Below, in pieces: positions 1 to 8,410 of a stretch of DNA of 64,000 nt. The position numbers and the translations under genes were made by a program. A model generated the notes under the pieces. That model did no database searches and had not been told where the DNA came from. It saw only the letters and a program-made list of their open reading frames with translations. Source of the stretch: Granulicella paludicola (lineage in GTDB: Bacteria > Acidobacteriota > Terriglobia > Terriglobales > Acidobacteriaceae); contig NZ_JAGSYC010000025.1 of the NCBI RefSeq assembly GCF_025685545.1, forward strand, positions 434,001 to 498,000, written 5' to 3'. The stretch's first letter is position 1. Every line of letters starts with the position of its first letter.

Positions 1-1
1 G

Positions 2-526
2 ACCCAAGCCCTCGAACATAAGATGATCGAACCCTTCAGCGAGAAGCAGGTACGTGAGGGTGTGATCTCCTATGGACTTTCGTCTTATGGCTACGATCTG
101 CGCGTTTCGAACGAGTTCAAGATCTTTACGAATGTGAATAGCGCGATCATCGATCCGAAGGCCTTCGACGAGAAGTCGTTTGTCTCGGTCGAAGCGGACA
201 CCATCATCGTTCCTCCGAACTCTTTTGCCCTTGCACGTTCGATCGAGTACTTCCGCATTCCCCGCGATGTGCTCACGATCTGCGTGGGCAAGAGTACGTA
301 TGCGCGCTGCGGCATCATCGTCAACGTGACGCCGTTCGAACCGGAATGGGAAGGGTATGTGACCCTCGAGATCTCGAACACGACGCCGTTGCCGGCGCGC
401 ATCTACGCCAATGAAGGTCTCTGCCAGATACTCTTCTTCCAGGGCGACGAACCCTGCGAAGTCAGCTACGCGGACCGCAAGGGCAAGTATCAAAACCAGC
501 AGGGTATCGTTCTGCCAAAGCTGTAA
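2..526 (+). CDS. dcd: dCTP deaminase, 5' end cut by window edge
   Basis: Deaminates dCTP to dUTP, feeding dTMP synthesis in the cytoplasm. The reading frame is open from base 2, upstream of the first visible ATG at 23, so the true start lies outside the window and roughly ten residues are missing. Diagnostic stretches are SSYGYDLR near the N-terminus, [10 protein letters not shown] in the middle, and the active-site region [17 protein letters not shown]. The trimer-forming beta fold is intact to a natural stop at 526. The next gene follows in the same direction after about 90 bases. Known from the family: these enzymes are usually feedback-inhibited by dTTP. Identification is secure. Confidence 0.95.
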   Translation, partial: TQALEHKMIEPFSEKQVREGVISYGLSSYGYDLRVSNEFKIFTNVNSAIIDPKAFDEKSFVSVEADTIIVPPNSFALARSIEYFRIPRDVLTICVGKSTYARCGIIVNVTPFEPEWEGYVTLEISNTTPLPARIYANEGLCQILFFQGDEPCEVSYADRKGKYQNQQGIVLPKL

Positions 527-614
527 GAGCCAAGCTGCGAAGTTCAAGGGCCAGGCAGTACGTTGTACACAACACAGAAAGAACAACGAACCGTATCGAC
601 GCAGGAGCGCGACG

Positions 615-1337
615 TTGACAAGAGGCTCAAGAGCACGTGTGGGTGTAATAGCAGCTGACCCCCTGCGCTCCATCGGGTTGCTGGCTATTCTGGAAGAGAC
701 CGTTTTGGTGGATGCGGTATCGCTTGGTATGTCCGAGGACCGCGAGATCCAGCGGTTGGACGCGCGGCATGGTGTCCCTTCGAGCGACCCAGCGAACTTC
801 GATGCGCTGCTGCTTGATACACGTATGCCACTCGATGAACTGTCGGACATGATTTCACGCGTGCGACGCGACTACAACGGTTTGAAGGTCGTAGTGATGG
901 GCGCGCAGATCGACCCCGAGTATGTGCAGAGCGTGATCGGCGCAGGAGCTAAGGGGTACCTTGCAGAGACCGCCAGCGAGGGTGAGATCCGCATGGCTAT
1001 GGAGGTCGTGCTCGATGGCTCGATCTGGGCACCGCGCAAGGTGCTCGCCCGTTTGATCGATGCAGGGAGGGTGAACTTCGGCGGTACGGTTGCCAGTACT
1101 GATTCCGTCGTCGGCGTGATGACGCCACGCGAACTCGAGGTGCTGCATCTTCTTATGGATGGCCGCACCAATCGAGACATCGCTTCGGCAATGGGCATCG
1201 ACGAGGTGACGGTGAAGGCGCACCTAGGCCGGATGTTGCGGAAAACGCGATCCAGTAATCGCGTCGAACTGACGTTGCGAGCGATTGAAGAGCGAGCCAC
1301 GCGCCTGCAGCCCAGCCGTGCCGGCACTCGAGCCTGA
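615..1337 (+). CDS. LuxR/NarL-type response regulator
   Basis: Two-domain DNA-binding response regulator of about 240 residues. An N-terminal receiver domain starts at RARVGVIAADPLRS and carries a likely phosphoacceptor Asp in LLLDTRMP (about residue 68). A C-terminal GerE/LuxR helix-turn-helix follows (about residues 170-227) with TPRELEVLHLL and the recognition part NRDIASAMGIDEVTVKAHL. I chose the TTG at 615 because AGGAG lies at 603-607, eight bases upstream. The longer open frame would overlap dcd and adds an Arg/Ser-rich stretch with no domain. No histidine kinase is adjacent, so the signal is unknown. The receiver is somewhat divergent: the usual acidic pair near the start is AAD, so it may be only weakly phosphorylated (inference). 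Confidence 0.85.
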   Translation: MTRGSRARVGVIAADPLRSIGLLAILEETVLVDAVSLGMSEDREIQRLDARHGVPSSDPANFDALLLDTRMPLDELSDMISRVRRDYNGLKVVVMGAQIDPEYVQSVIGAGAKGYLAETASEGEIRMAMEVVLDGSIWAPRKVLARLIDAGRVNFGGTVASTDSVVGVMTPRELEVLHLLMDGRTNRDIASAMGIDEVTVKAHLGRMLRKTRSSNRVELTLRAIEERATRLQPSRAGTRA

Positions 1338-1375
1338 TCTTGTGTCGTATTCCGTAGCTATTGGGGAATGTGGGA

Positions 1376-1463
1376 CTTAGGTCTACACCCGAAGGTATAC
1401 CACCCTCAGTACTCTTGTTTGCGCGGGCCGGATGGCTGAAAGTAACTCAAGTACAGACCTGGG
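1376..1463 (+). ncRNA. candidate structured RNA with multi-stem fold
   Basis: No gene fits the 300-base gap after the response regulator, but the sequence folds well. Bases 1376-1384 (CTTAGGTCT) pair with 1455-1463 (AGACCTGGG), counting G-U pairs. Directly inside, 1409-1417 (GTACTCTTG, small bulge) pair with 1448-1454 (CAAGTAC). A GGTATACC palindrome (1395-1402) and a GCC/GGC mini-stem (1427-1436) fill the branches. A strong terminator follows within about ten bases. This suggests either a free small RNA or the 3' part of the upstream mRNA. I cannot match it to a named riboswitch class. The fold was read by eye and may be fortuitous. Confidence 0.4.
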
Positions 1464-1469
1464 AGAAGC

Positions 1470-1523
1470 GGGGTTGTGAGCGGCGATTGGAGACAATCAC
1501 CACTTCACAACCCCCATTTTTTT
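1470..1523 (+). terminator. Rho-independent terminator, branched hairpin plus T7
   Basis: GGGGTTGTGA (1470-1479) pairs perfectly with TCACAACCCC (1505-1514). An inner GATTG/CAATC stem (1485-1489 with 1494-1498) sits in the loop, and seven T residues follow (1517-1523). It ends transcription arriving from the response regulator or from the candidate RNA just upstream. Confidence 0.85.
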
Positions 1524-1640
1524 ATCTCGCGGCATATGTGCGCGCGGTGCAACCTCATCGTGGCTCTTTCCATCAGACCAAACATAGGCGGTTGAGCGTT
1601 GCGAGACGATCCCTGCCAATTGTTCTGAAAGGTTTGAATA

Positions 1641-2333
1641 ATGAAAAAGTTGATGGGTGTTCTCTGTGCTGTGGCGATGTCTGCCTCAATGGTTCCTGCG
1701 CACGCTCAGGATGCAAAGCTGACGGATCGTTTGCAGAGTGCCACGAACGTGATCAACGAAGTGATGGCGGCTCCAGATAAGGCAATTCCGCAGTCGATCC
1801 TGGCTGACGCCAAGTGTTTGGTGGTGGTTCCGAGCTTCAAGAAGGGCGCCTTTGTTGTGGGTGCTCAGTATGGCCAAGGTGTGGCGACCTGCCGCACGCC
1901 AAAGGGTTGGAGCTCGCCAGTATTCGTACAGCTGACCGGTGGTAGCTTCGGCTTCCAGATCGGCGGACAGGCAACGGATCTGATTCTCGTTGCTATGAAC
2001 GAGGGCGGCCTGGAGCACATGCTGACGAACAAATTCAAGATCGGTGGCGATGCCGCTGCTTCGGCTGGCCCGGTAGGCCGCAATGCCCAGGCTGGTACGG
2101 ACTGGAAGCTCAATGCTGAATTCCTGACCTACTCGCGCAGCAAGGGTCTCTTCGCTGGTATCGACCTCGACGGTACGGTGCTTTCGCAGAACTCAGACGA
2201 TACACGCACTGAGTACGGTTCGGATGTACCTTTCAAGGGTGTGCTTTCTGGCCAGGTGGTGACGCCTGAAAACGCTCGTCCCTTTGTTCACACCGTTGCG
2301 AAGTACTTCGTAATTTCGAAGGACGCGCAGTAA
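1641..2333 (+). CDS. secreted SYLF (Ysc84-type) lipid-binding protein
   Basis: A 230-residue exported protein. It has a typical Sec signal peptide (MKKLMGVLCAVAMSASMVPAHA, cleaved after AHA) followed by a single SYLF/Ysc84 domain. Family hallmarks are the run of small beta-strands VVVPSFKKGAFVVGAQYGQG, GGSFGFQIGGQATDLILV, and the C-terminal LFAGIDLDGTVL. In eukaryotes this domain binds phosphoinositides and actin; the bacterial role is unknown, and a periplasmic or outer-membrane lipid-binding function is inference. It stands alone between two terminators, so it is probably monocistronic with its promoter in 1524-1640. Confidence 0.88.
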   Translation: MKKLMGVLCAVAMSASMVPAHAQDAKLTDRLQSATNVINEVMAAPDKAIPQSILADAKCLVVVPSFKKGAFVVGAQYGQGVATCRTPKGWSSPVFVQLTGGSFGFQIGGQATDLILVAMNEGGLEHMLTNKFKIGGDAAASAGPVGRNAQAGTDWKLNAEFLTYSRSKGLFAGIDLDGTVLSQNSDDTRTEYGSDVPFKGVLSGQVVTPENARPFVHTVAKYFVISKDAQ

Positions 2334-2359
2334 TCTGAGCGCAGTCAGCAATATTGCAC

Positions 2360-2392
2360 AGAGGGGCGACTTCGGTCGCCCCTCTTGCTTTT
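2360..2392 (+). terminator. Rho-independent terminator with UUCG tetraloop
   Basis: AGAGGGGCGAC (2360-2370), loop TTCG, GTCGCCCCTCT (2375-2385), then a T-rich tail to 2392. It ends the SYLF gene. Confidence 0.93.
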
Positions 2393-2492
2393 GCAGAGCA
2401 ATCCGGATTCACATGCAAGCGGACGCAGCAAGCGGATAGACTGTTCGTTGTTGGCTCATATCAAAATCAATCCGAAGGCCGCCTCTCCGGGT

Positions 2493-3395
2493 ATGCAGCA
2501 TCGCGTGGAATATTGCGCTCTACGCTTGCTGGTCGCGGCGATTGGCGTCATGCCGCGCCGAGTCGCGCGAGCGGTCGGCGCTGCACTGGGAACGTTGGTC
2601 CGTGTGACCCTGTCTCGCCTGCGTCAGACCGGACTTCAAAACCTTGCCATGGCGCTTCCGGAGACGACGGCTGAAGAGCGCGAGAGGATCCTGAACGGCG
2701 TGTATCGCTCGCTGGGCTGGGAGTTGGCCGAGTTCTGCAAGATGTCCCGCTATACCGCAACGCAGGCATCGATGTTCATTCGTTACGCCGGTCTGGAGAA
2801 CTATCTTGCGGCCCGTGATCGAGGCAAGGGGGTGCTTGTACTCACAGGCCATCTCGGCGCGTGGGAGCTTTCAAGCTTCTATCACTCGCTGGTGGGTTAT
2901 CCCATGTCGATGGTAATCCGCAAGCTAGACAATCCGTTGGTGGATGCGTATGTAAACCGGATTCGCTGTCTACATGGCAACCGTGTCATCCACAAAGATG
3001 ACTTCGCACGTGGGTTGCTGACTGCGATGAACAAGGGCGAGACTGTGGGCATCCTGATGGACACCAACATGACACCCCCGCAGGGAGTGTTTGTACCCTT
3101 CTTTGGTGTGCCTGCCTGCACGGCTACGGCTATGGCTCGCATCGCACTCAGGTCCGACGCTGCAGTGATCCCGGGCTTTCTGCTATGGGAAGCTTCCGAG
3201 CGGAAGTATGTGCTGCGCTTCGGCCCGCAGATCGAGTTAGTTCGTACCGGCGACGCGCAAGCGGACATCGTAGCTAACACGGCGTTGTTTACCGCTGTCA
3301 CTGAGTCGTATATTCGGCGTTACCCGGAGCAGTGGTTGTGGGTGCATCGTCGCTGGAAGACGCGCCCTCCGGGTGAGGAGAGATTGTATCGATGA
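2493..3395 (+). CDS. LpxL/HtrB-type lysophospholipid acyltransferase
   Basis: Predicted inner-membrane-associated acyltransferase that adds a secondary acyl chain to lipid A or a related lipid. The catalytic HX4E motif is intact in [12 protein letters not shown] (about H120 and E125 from this start). Downstream blocks typical of the family are [18 protein letters not shown] and [20 protein letters not shown]. The start is uncertain: ATG 2493 gives 300 residues, the usual length, while TTG codons at 2448/2451 or 2385 would extend the N-terminus. No convincing SD sequence decides. The stop overlaps the lpxD start (ATGA), so the two lipid A genes are translationally coupled. Confidence 0.85.
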   Translation: MQHRVEYCALRLLVAAIGVMPRRVARAVGAALGTLVRVTLSRLRQTGLQNLAMALPETTAEERERILNGVYRSLGWELAEFCKMSRYTATQASMFIRYAGLENYLAARDRGKGVLVLTGHLGAWELSSFYHSLVGYPMSMVIRKLDNPLVDAYVNRIRCLHGNRVIHKDDFARGLLTAMNKGETVGILMDTNMTPPQGVFVPFFGVPACTATAMARIALRSDAAVIPGFLLWEASERKYVLRFGPQIELVRTGDAQADIVANTALFTAVTESYIRRYPEQWLWVHRRWKTRPPGEERLYR

Positions 3396-4384
3396 AGAGC
3401 CTTACGAAAGAACAGATCACCGCGCTCGCAGGGATGGAACCTGGCAGCCCAACGCAGAATTCGGTGTCGAAGCTGCGGCAAGAGCAGCAGCCTCCCGCAA
3501 CACCGCTCACGCGCGTGGCAAGCATGGAAGACGCCGGGCCCGATGCCGTTGTCTTCGCGCAGGACGAGGCGTCGCTGGCGACAGCGCTGGCTTCAAAGGC
3601 TGGGCTGGTACTGGCCCCCCTTAAGCTTTTGAAAGGCCATACAGCGACTGAGGGTGCCGAGGCTGACGCGCGCGTCTTAGGGGTAGAGGCACCAAAGTAC
3701 GTCTTCGCGCTCGTCGCGAAGGAACTGAGCGCCGAAAGTGCCTTGGGCATCCATCCCAGCGCGTTCGTCGACGACAGCGCGCGCTGGGGCAAGCGTCTAC
3801 GCGTCGGCGCGACAGCGGTAGTCGAAGCCAATGTGCGAATGGGCGATGACGTCGTGATTGGGGCGGGTGCAAAGATCCTGCAAGGTGTGGAGCTTGGCAG
3901 TCGCGTCGTGGTGCAGGCTGGAGCGGTACTTGGCTCTACCGGCTTCGGTTACGTACGCAACCGAGAGACGGGCGAGTACCTCCTCTTTCCGCAGCAGGGG
4001 AAACTGGTGATCGAGGACGACGTTGAGATTGGTGCGAACACGACCATCGACCGTGGCGCGCTTGGCGAGACGAGGATCGGCAAAGGAACAAAGATCGATA
4101 ACCTGGTGCAGGTGGGTCACAACTGTCAGGTGGGCAAACACGTGGTAATTGCCTCGCAGGTGGGCATCTCCGGCTCATGTGTGATCGAGGATGGCGCGAT
4201 CCTTGCCGGGCAGGTGGGCCTCGGTGACCACGCCACAGTGGGCAAGGGCGTGATCCTTGGTGGTCAGGGCGGCGTTTACCCTGGCAAAACGATACGCGGG
4301 GAGGGTGAGATGTTTGCGGGCACGCCTGCGGAGCCCGTGCGCGATTTCCTGAAGACCATGGCTAAGGTACGGCGTCTGAAGTAG
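3392..4384 (+). CDS. lpxD: UDP-3-O-acylglucosamine N-acyltransferase LpxD
   Basis: Adds the N-linked 3-hydroxyacyl chain in the third step of lipid A synthesis. At 330 residues it has family length. It has an N-terminal uridine-binding region followed by a left-handed parallel beta-helix of hexapeptide repeats from about residue 120. The diagnostic block [21 protein letters not shown] and the catalytic His in VGHNCQ (about H243) are present. The N-terminus contains an extra Gln/Pro-rich stretch (about residues 25-45), longer than usual. It overlaps the preceding acyltransferase gene by four bases. The organism therefore makes lipid A and has an outer membrane. Confidence 0.93.
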   Translation: MKSLTKEQITALAGMEPGSPTQNSVSKLRQEQQPPATPLTRVASMEDAGPDAVVFAQDEASLATALASKAGLVLAPLKLLKGHTATEGAEADARVLGVEAPKYVFALVAKELSAESALGIHPSAFVDDSARWGKRLRVGATAVVEANVRMGDDVVIGAGAKILQGVELGSRVVVQAGAVLGSTGFGYVRNRETGEYLLFPQQGKLVIEDDVEIGANTTIDRGALGETRIGKGTKIDNLVQVGHNCQVGKHVVIASQVGISGSCVIEDGAILAGQVGLGDHATVGKGVILGGQGGVYPGKTIRGEGEMFAGTPAEPVRDFLKTMAKVRRLK

Positions 4385-4415
4385 AAGTTCTTTGGCGGAG
4401 GAGCAGGGAGGCTCA

Positions 4416-5054
4416 ATGGCGATCGTCGTCGTCGGCGGACACACGCGGAACATCGGCAAGACCAGTGTCGTCGCTGGCCTGATCGCCGCGTTGCCGGAGT
4501 TACGCTGGACAGCCATCAAGATCACGCAATTCGGACACGGCGTCTGCTCGGCGAACGGTGAGCCCTGCGACTGCGAGACAGCGGACCACACGATCGCCGT
4601 CAGCGAAGAACGAGAGCGCACCAGCGGCACAGACTCGTCGCGTTATCTCGCGGCTGGCGCGATCCGGTCCTTCTGGGTGCGCACGCGGCAGGGGCAGCTG
4701 GCAGAGGCGATGCCGCGGGTTCGGCAGTTGCTTTTTTCGGCTCAGGCCAACGAGGGCAATGTTATCGTCGAGTCCAACAGCGTTCTTCGCTTCCTGCAGC
4801 CGGACTTGTCGCTCAGTGTGCTCGATCCTGCGGTGAGCGACTTCAAGGAGTCAGCGAAGCGGTATCTGGACCGCACTGATGCCGTGATCGTGCCGGCGGG
4901 AGCCGTCTTCGATGCTGGATGGGATGGTGTCTCAGCGAAGGTGCTGGCGACCCGACGTCGCTTCGAGTTTCAGGCACCGGAGTATTGCTCCGAGATTCTG
5001 GTGCAACTTGTCCGCGAGAAGATGACGGCAGAGATCGCAACCACCAATAAGTGA
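4416..5054 (+). CDS. P-loop NTPase of unknown role, MobB-like
   Basis: A 212-residue protein opening with a Walker A loop, GGHTRNIGKTSVVAGL. This resembles the N-terminus of MobB, the GTP-binding adaptor of molybdopterin guanine dinucleotide synthesis. The middle has an unusual cysteine cluster, CSANGEPCDCETADH (about residues 44-58), and then ESNSVLRFLQPD. I chose ATG 4416 because AGGGAGG lies at about 4405-4411; a TTG at 4392 would add eight residues. It follows lpxD by 31 bases and probably shares its transcript. No molybdenum-cofactor gene is nearby, so the MobB label is only fold-level. It may be an uncharacterised nucleotide-dependent protein. Confidence 0.6.
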   Translation: MAIVVVGGHTRNIGKTSVVAGLIAALPELRWTAIKITQFGHGVCSANGEPCDCETADHTIAVSEERERTSGTDSSRYLAAGAIRSFWVRTRQGQLAEAMPRVRQLLFSAQANEGNVIVESNSVLRFLQPDLSLSVLDPAVSDFKESAKRYLDRTDAVIVPAGAVFDAGWDGVSAKVLATRRRFEFQAPEYCSEILVQLVREKMTAEIATTNK

Positions 5055-5067
5055 GCAGCAACTAAAC

Positions 5068-5098
5068 AGCAAAGCCCCGCAGATGGCGGGGCTTTGCT
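5068..5098. terminator. bidirectional terminator between convergent genes
   Basis: AGCAAAGCCCCGC (5068-5080) pairs perfectly with GCGGGGCTTTGCT (5086-5098) around a five-base loop. It lies between the P-loop gene and the convergent ferritin-like gene. Confidence 0.8.
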
Positions 5099-5115
5099 GC
5101 TGTTGCGGGTTCGAT

Positions 5116-6234
5116 CTACTTGAAGCCGTTGGCACCGGCGTTGAGGCCAGCGGGGAAGAACAGACCCGTTGCTGTCGGTGTAACCGTGCCGCCAGCCGAG
5201 ACCTTCGATCCACCGCAGACGATGTTGAGCACTTGGTTCGTAGTGCGCGCAATCGCGATGCTGTTGGTGGGGTCCGACGCCGAAAGGTCAACGTCGACCA
5301 AGCGGGTTGCGCTGACGGCGGTTGTGCCGGCAAGCGAGACGGTGGGCGGGGTCAGTGTCGTTCCACCGGCGCCGACAGCCATGAGGCCGAAGTCATCCGG
5401 GCTCGGGTCGAAGGTGCTGGCTGCCGTACCCTGCGCTGCCAGCGTGGCCCGCAGAGCCGACACCTGGTTGGTTAGCGTGAGGTAGCCGTTGGTGTTATTC
5501 GGGTCGAGGCTGTTGATCGTCGTACGCACCAGGCCTGCGTGGTACGCCTCAACCGCCAGAATGCCAGCCGCAACCGGAAGGGTCGTGGTGGTACCTGTCA
5601 GCAGGGCCGCAGCGCCGTGGTATGCCGTGACGCCTACATCCTCAAACACGTAGGCTCCGATGAGGAAGAACGGATTGCTGAGGTAGGGCGAGAACGTCGT
5701 AACAGCACCCGAGGTTGCCAGACCACCGAGGGAGTTCCAGAGCGCAGAGCTGAGGTTGATCGCAGGCTGGTTCGCAGCGAGCGTACCCAGAGCAGCCTGA
5801 AGGGCGAGTACGTGCTTGCCTTCTTCGATGGCCGTCTCCGTCGCGTAAGAGCCGACGGTCGTGCCTGTCGTGGTGGCTCCGAACGGCACCTGGTTTGCGC
5901 CGGTGGTGTTTACCGTGCCAGCCGTGCCAACGCCGCCACCGGTGATGGTGATCGGGATACCGGCCGAAGGTGCGCCTGCCGCGATGGCAGCAGCATTCGG
6001 CGTGTTGATGGTGCAACCGAAGGCCGCGAGGTAGTAGAAGTTCGCCTCGAGGTACTCGAGATTGAGAGCGAAGTTGAGGATGTCGTTATCGGTATACGTT
6101 GCCGACTGTGCCTCTGCCTTGGTTGAACCAGCGCCGACCACGAGTCCGGCGAGGGCTGCGCCGCCAAGCGAAAGCATCTTGCGGCGGCTCTTGACGATGA
6201 TGTCGTCCAGAATTTGAGTCTCTAAGGTTGCCAT
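5116..6234 (-). CDS. Tat-exported ferritin-like domain protein (copy 1)
   Basis: A 372-residue protein with a Tat-type leader, SRRKMLSLGGAALAGLVVGA (residues 16-35), followed by a ferritin-like four-helix domain of the ferritin_2/dessication-associated type. Conserved blocks are ILNFALNLEYLEANFYYLAAFG, EEGKHVLALQAALG and FEDVGVTAYHGAAALL. The Glu and His residues in these helices are plausible metal ligands. The C-terminal 110 residues are Thr/Ala-rich beta sequence. It is a close paralogue of the next upstream gene, separated by 29 bases, and they probably form one operon. Function of the family is unknown; metal binding or stress protection is inference. Confidence 0.85.
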   Translation of the reverse strand: MATLETQILDDIIVKSRRKMLSLGGAALAGLVVGAGSTKAEAQSATYTDNDILNFALNLEYLEANFYYLAAFGCTINTPNAAAIAAGAPSAGIPITITGGGVGTAGTVNTTGANQVPFGATTTGTTVGSYATETAIEEGKHVLALQAALGTLAANQPAINLSSALWNSLGGLATSGAVTTFSPYLSNPFFLIGAYVFEDVGVTAYHGAAALLTGTTTTLPVAAGILAVEAYHAGLVRTTINSLDPNNTNGYLTLTNQVSALRATLAAQGTAASTFDPSPDDFGLMAVGAGGTTLTPPTVSLAGTTAVSATRLVDVDLSASDPTNSIAIARTTNQVLNIVCGGSKVSAGGTVTPTATGLFFPAGLNAGANGFK

Positions 6235-6263
6235 GATATTTTCCGTCCTTCAGTCAGTGCCGA

Positions 6264-7301
6264 TTAAGCCGTTGTGGTCGCGAAGATGCTGTTCGTTCCG
6301 TTGGGGAAGAAGCCGCCGGACTTTACGCCGACCGTGGCAGACCCATAGACGATGTGGTGAACCTGGTTGACCGTACGCGAGAAGCCAACGGCCTTTACAG
6401 GATCCGCAGCAACGATTGCGCTGGGCGTGCTGTAGGAGGTCGGCAGCGTCAGAGCGGTCTCAACCGATCCCGAGGTGCTTGGAGCAGCTGTGTTGCCAAC
6501 CGTGAGCGAAGCGCGAAGAGCGGCCACGCTGTTCGCCAGACCAATCAGGGCGTTGGAACTGGTCGCCACCGAGATGCCAGTGATGGCTGTGCGCACATAG
6601 CCTGCGTGGTACGCCTCGACTGCCAAGATGCCGGCCGCTGCGGTGAGATACGTCTTGCCCGTCGTCGTCGTGCTGATCAGCGGGGCTGCGCCGGAGTATG
6701 CCGTGACACCTACGTCCTCAAAGATGAACGAGCCGATGAGGAAGTTATTGAAGCTGGTGTAAGGGCTGAAGGCTCCCGTGCCTGTTGCCGGTGTGCCGAT
6801 ACCCGGGGTCACATTTGCAAGTGTGCTGAAGAAAGTGAGGTCGAGTGCTGGGCAGGGTACCGCGGCCGAGCCGAGAGCCGACCGGAGAAAGCGCACATGC
6901 GACTGCTCTTCATAGGCGATCTCATTGATGATGTTCTGCTGTGCTGCGGTGAGCGCGCCAGCCGAACCTGAGGCGACGGAGGTCACCGGGATGTTGCCGC
7001 TGGTCTTGATCGTACCCTGCGTGTACGAGCCGCTGTAGCCGCTGGGCGCGGCCATGTCTGCTGCAGCGAGACCAGAGCCATTCGCAGCGTAAAGATAGAA
7101 GGACGCTTCGAGGTACTCCAGATTCAACGCGAAGTTAAGCACATCGGCATCCGTGAAGGTGCTGGTGGGCGTCGTCGTTACGGGAGCCGCGCTATCGTTG
7201 GAGCAGCCCACCATCATCGCAGCTGCCGCGGTTGTGCCTGCACCGGCGAGAAAATTACGCCGTGAAAACAGGTGATTCAGCTTGTCATCGAGTTTCTTCA
7301 C
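6264..7301 (-). CDS. Tat-exported ferritin-like lipoprotein (copy 2)
   Basis: A 345-residue paralogue of the downstream gene. I chose the GTG at 7301 because AAGGAG (7309-7314, complementary strand) stands seven bases upstream, and a longer open frame has no domain. The leader FSRRNFLAGAGTTAAAAMMVGC combines a twin-arginine motif with a lipobox-like Cys, so it is probably a Tat-exported lipoprotein. The ferritin-like domain shows ADVLNFALNLEYLEASFYLY, YEEQSHVRFLRSALG and FEDVGVTAYSGAAPL. Copy 1 lacks the lipobox, so one paralogue may be membrane-anchored and the other soluble (inference). Confidence 0.85.
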   Translation of the reverse strand: MKKLDDKLNHLFSRRNFLAGAGTTAAAAMMVGCSNDSAAPVTTTPTSTFTDADVLNFALNLEYLEASFYLYAANGSGLAAADMAAPSGYSGSYTQGTIKTSGNIPVTSVASGSAGALTAAQQNIINEIAYEEQSHVRFLRSALGSAAVPCPALDLTFFSTLANVTPGIGTPATGTGAFSPYTSFNNFLIGSFIFEDVGVTAYSGAAPLISTTTTGKTYLTAAAGILAVEAYHAGYVRTAITGISVATSSNALIGLANSVAALRASLTVGNTAAPSTSGSVETALTLPTSYSTPSAIVAADPVKAVGFSRTVNQVHHIVYGSATVGVKSGGFFPNGTNSIFATTTA

Positions 7302-7668
7302 GATACTTCTCCTTGTGAATCCGTGTGTCTTACGTTCTGGCCCAGAAAATCTTTGCTGTCGTGAGGCGTCCGCCATTTTGCGTAGGGAATCCTCGCCTCG
7401 GCAGGAAATCTCCTGCGAGTGAAGTGAAAATGGCAGAGTTACGGGTTGATTGATTCGGAGTGGCAGAAGATGGATGTCTACCGGTCGAAGCGCGCTTTCA
7501 TAGGGTGCAACGAAGTAAATATTCTTGAACTTCGTCGACCGATGAAACGCGATCATGCCTCCCAATATGGCGTTGGAACAAGCATCACGACAACGCTTGC
7601 TCTGTATCATTCACGCGAACAAGGTTCGCTTGGATTGGAAAGGATTCAAGAAAGATAGAAATGTTCGA
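7302..7668. other. intergenic region upstream of the ferritin-like pair
   Basis: About 370 bases without a convincing gene. It lies between the bshB1 stop and the ferritin-like GTG start, all read on the minus strand, so it should hold the promoter of the ferritin-like operon. I see the SD AAGGAG at 7309-7314 but no clear -35/-10 pair, hairpin or repeat. Confidence 0.5.
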
Positions 7669-8406
7669 CTAAATGCTTTGAACTGGAAGTGACATCAAAT
7701 CGCTCACCGCCGAAACTTCTCGCTGCACGAATGGCTCTGCATAGCGAACTCCTGCCAGCAGACCGTAATGACGTGCCGTCGAGTACATGCGCTCACGAAT
7801 GTCCGCTTCCGGCACAAAGAGACCCGCGCCCATTGTCTGCTCACCGTACTGCGAACGGTAGGCGAGTAGCGCCTGTTGACGTGTCTCAATGTACGGTGTG
7901 ATGTCGACCACGAAGGTAGGCCGGACATCGGAGTAGAGCGAGGCGTAGAGGATCTTGTAAGGCCGGTGCGGCGCTCCGTGCGAAGCATCGAGGTCGAGCC
8001 GCGAAAGTCCGGCAGCGAAGCAAGCTTCATAGCCCAGCGTTGCCGTGGTGTAGTGGTCTGGGTGGCGTCCCTGCCAGTAAGGCAGGATGACCACGCGCGG
8101 CCGAAGTCGTCGCAGTACAGCGGCAATCTTCAGGCGGTTCTCGAGCGTGTTCTGCACATTGCCATCTGGCAGGTCAAGCGCCTCGCGATGGCTGACTTTC
8201 AGGATCTCGGCAGCGGCATCGGCTTCGGCTTCCCGTTCGGCAGCCGAGCCACGAGTGCCTGCCTCGCCGCGGGTCAGGTCGAGGATACCTGTCCGCCAGC
8301 CGAGGGCCTGCTGCACAAGCAAAGTCCCTCCGCAAGTCTGTTCCACGTCATCGCGATGGGCTGCGATGGCAAGAACGTCGACTACGGAGGGACTTGTCTG
8401 CTGCAT
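7669..8406 (-). CDS. bshB1: bacillithiol biosynthesis deacetylase BshB1
   Basis: LmbE-family zinc deacetylase of 245 residues. It removes the acetyl group from GlcNAc-malate during bacillithiol synthesis. The metal site is visible as AHRDDVE (H17, D20) and GRHPDH (H115, H118), with the BshB-specific segments ILDLTRGEAGTRG, EALDLPDGNVQ and YASLYSDVRPTFVVDI. The first motif is AHRDD instead of the common AHPDD; the ligands themselves are kept. Bacillithiol is the known low-molecular-weight thiol of Acidobacteria. The start lies four bases from the stop of the lipoprotein gene upstream, so the two are probably co-transcribed; bshA and bshC are not in the window. Confidence 0.9.
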   Translation of the reverse strand: MQQTSPSVVDVLAIAAHRDDVEQTCGGTLLVQQALGWRTGILDLTRGEAGTRGSAAEREAEADAAAEILKVSHREALDLPDGNVQNTLENRLKIAAVLRRLRPRVVILPYWQGRHPDHYTTATLGYEACFAAGLSRLDLDASHGAPHRPYKILYASLYSDVRPTFVVDITPYIETRQQALLAYRSQYGEQTMGAGLFVPEADIRERMYSTARHYGLLAGVRYAEPFVQREVSAVSDLMSLPVQSI

Positions 8407-8410
8407 CAGG

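Noticed and set aside
1361-1780. 139-codon open frame covering the terminator and signal-peptide region of the SYLF gene
   Set aside because: It crosses a strong terminator, overlaps the clear SYLF coding start and has no domain.
7446-7658. 70-codon plus-strand frame in the ferritin-like promoter gap
   Set aside because: No SD, no homology pattern, and it lies antisense to a region expected to hold the promoter.
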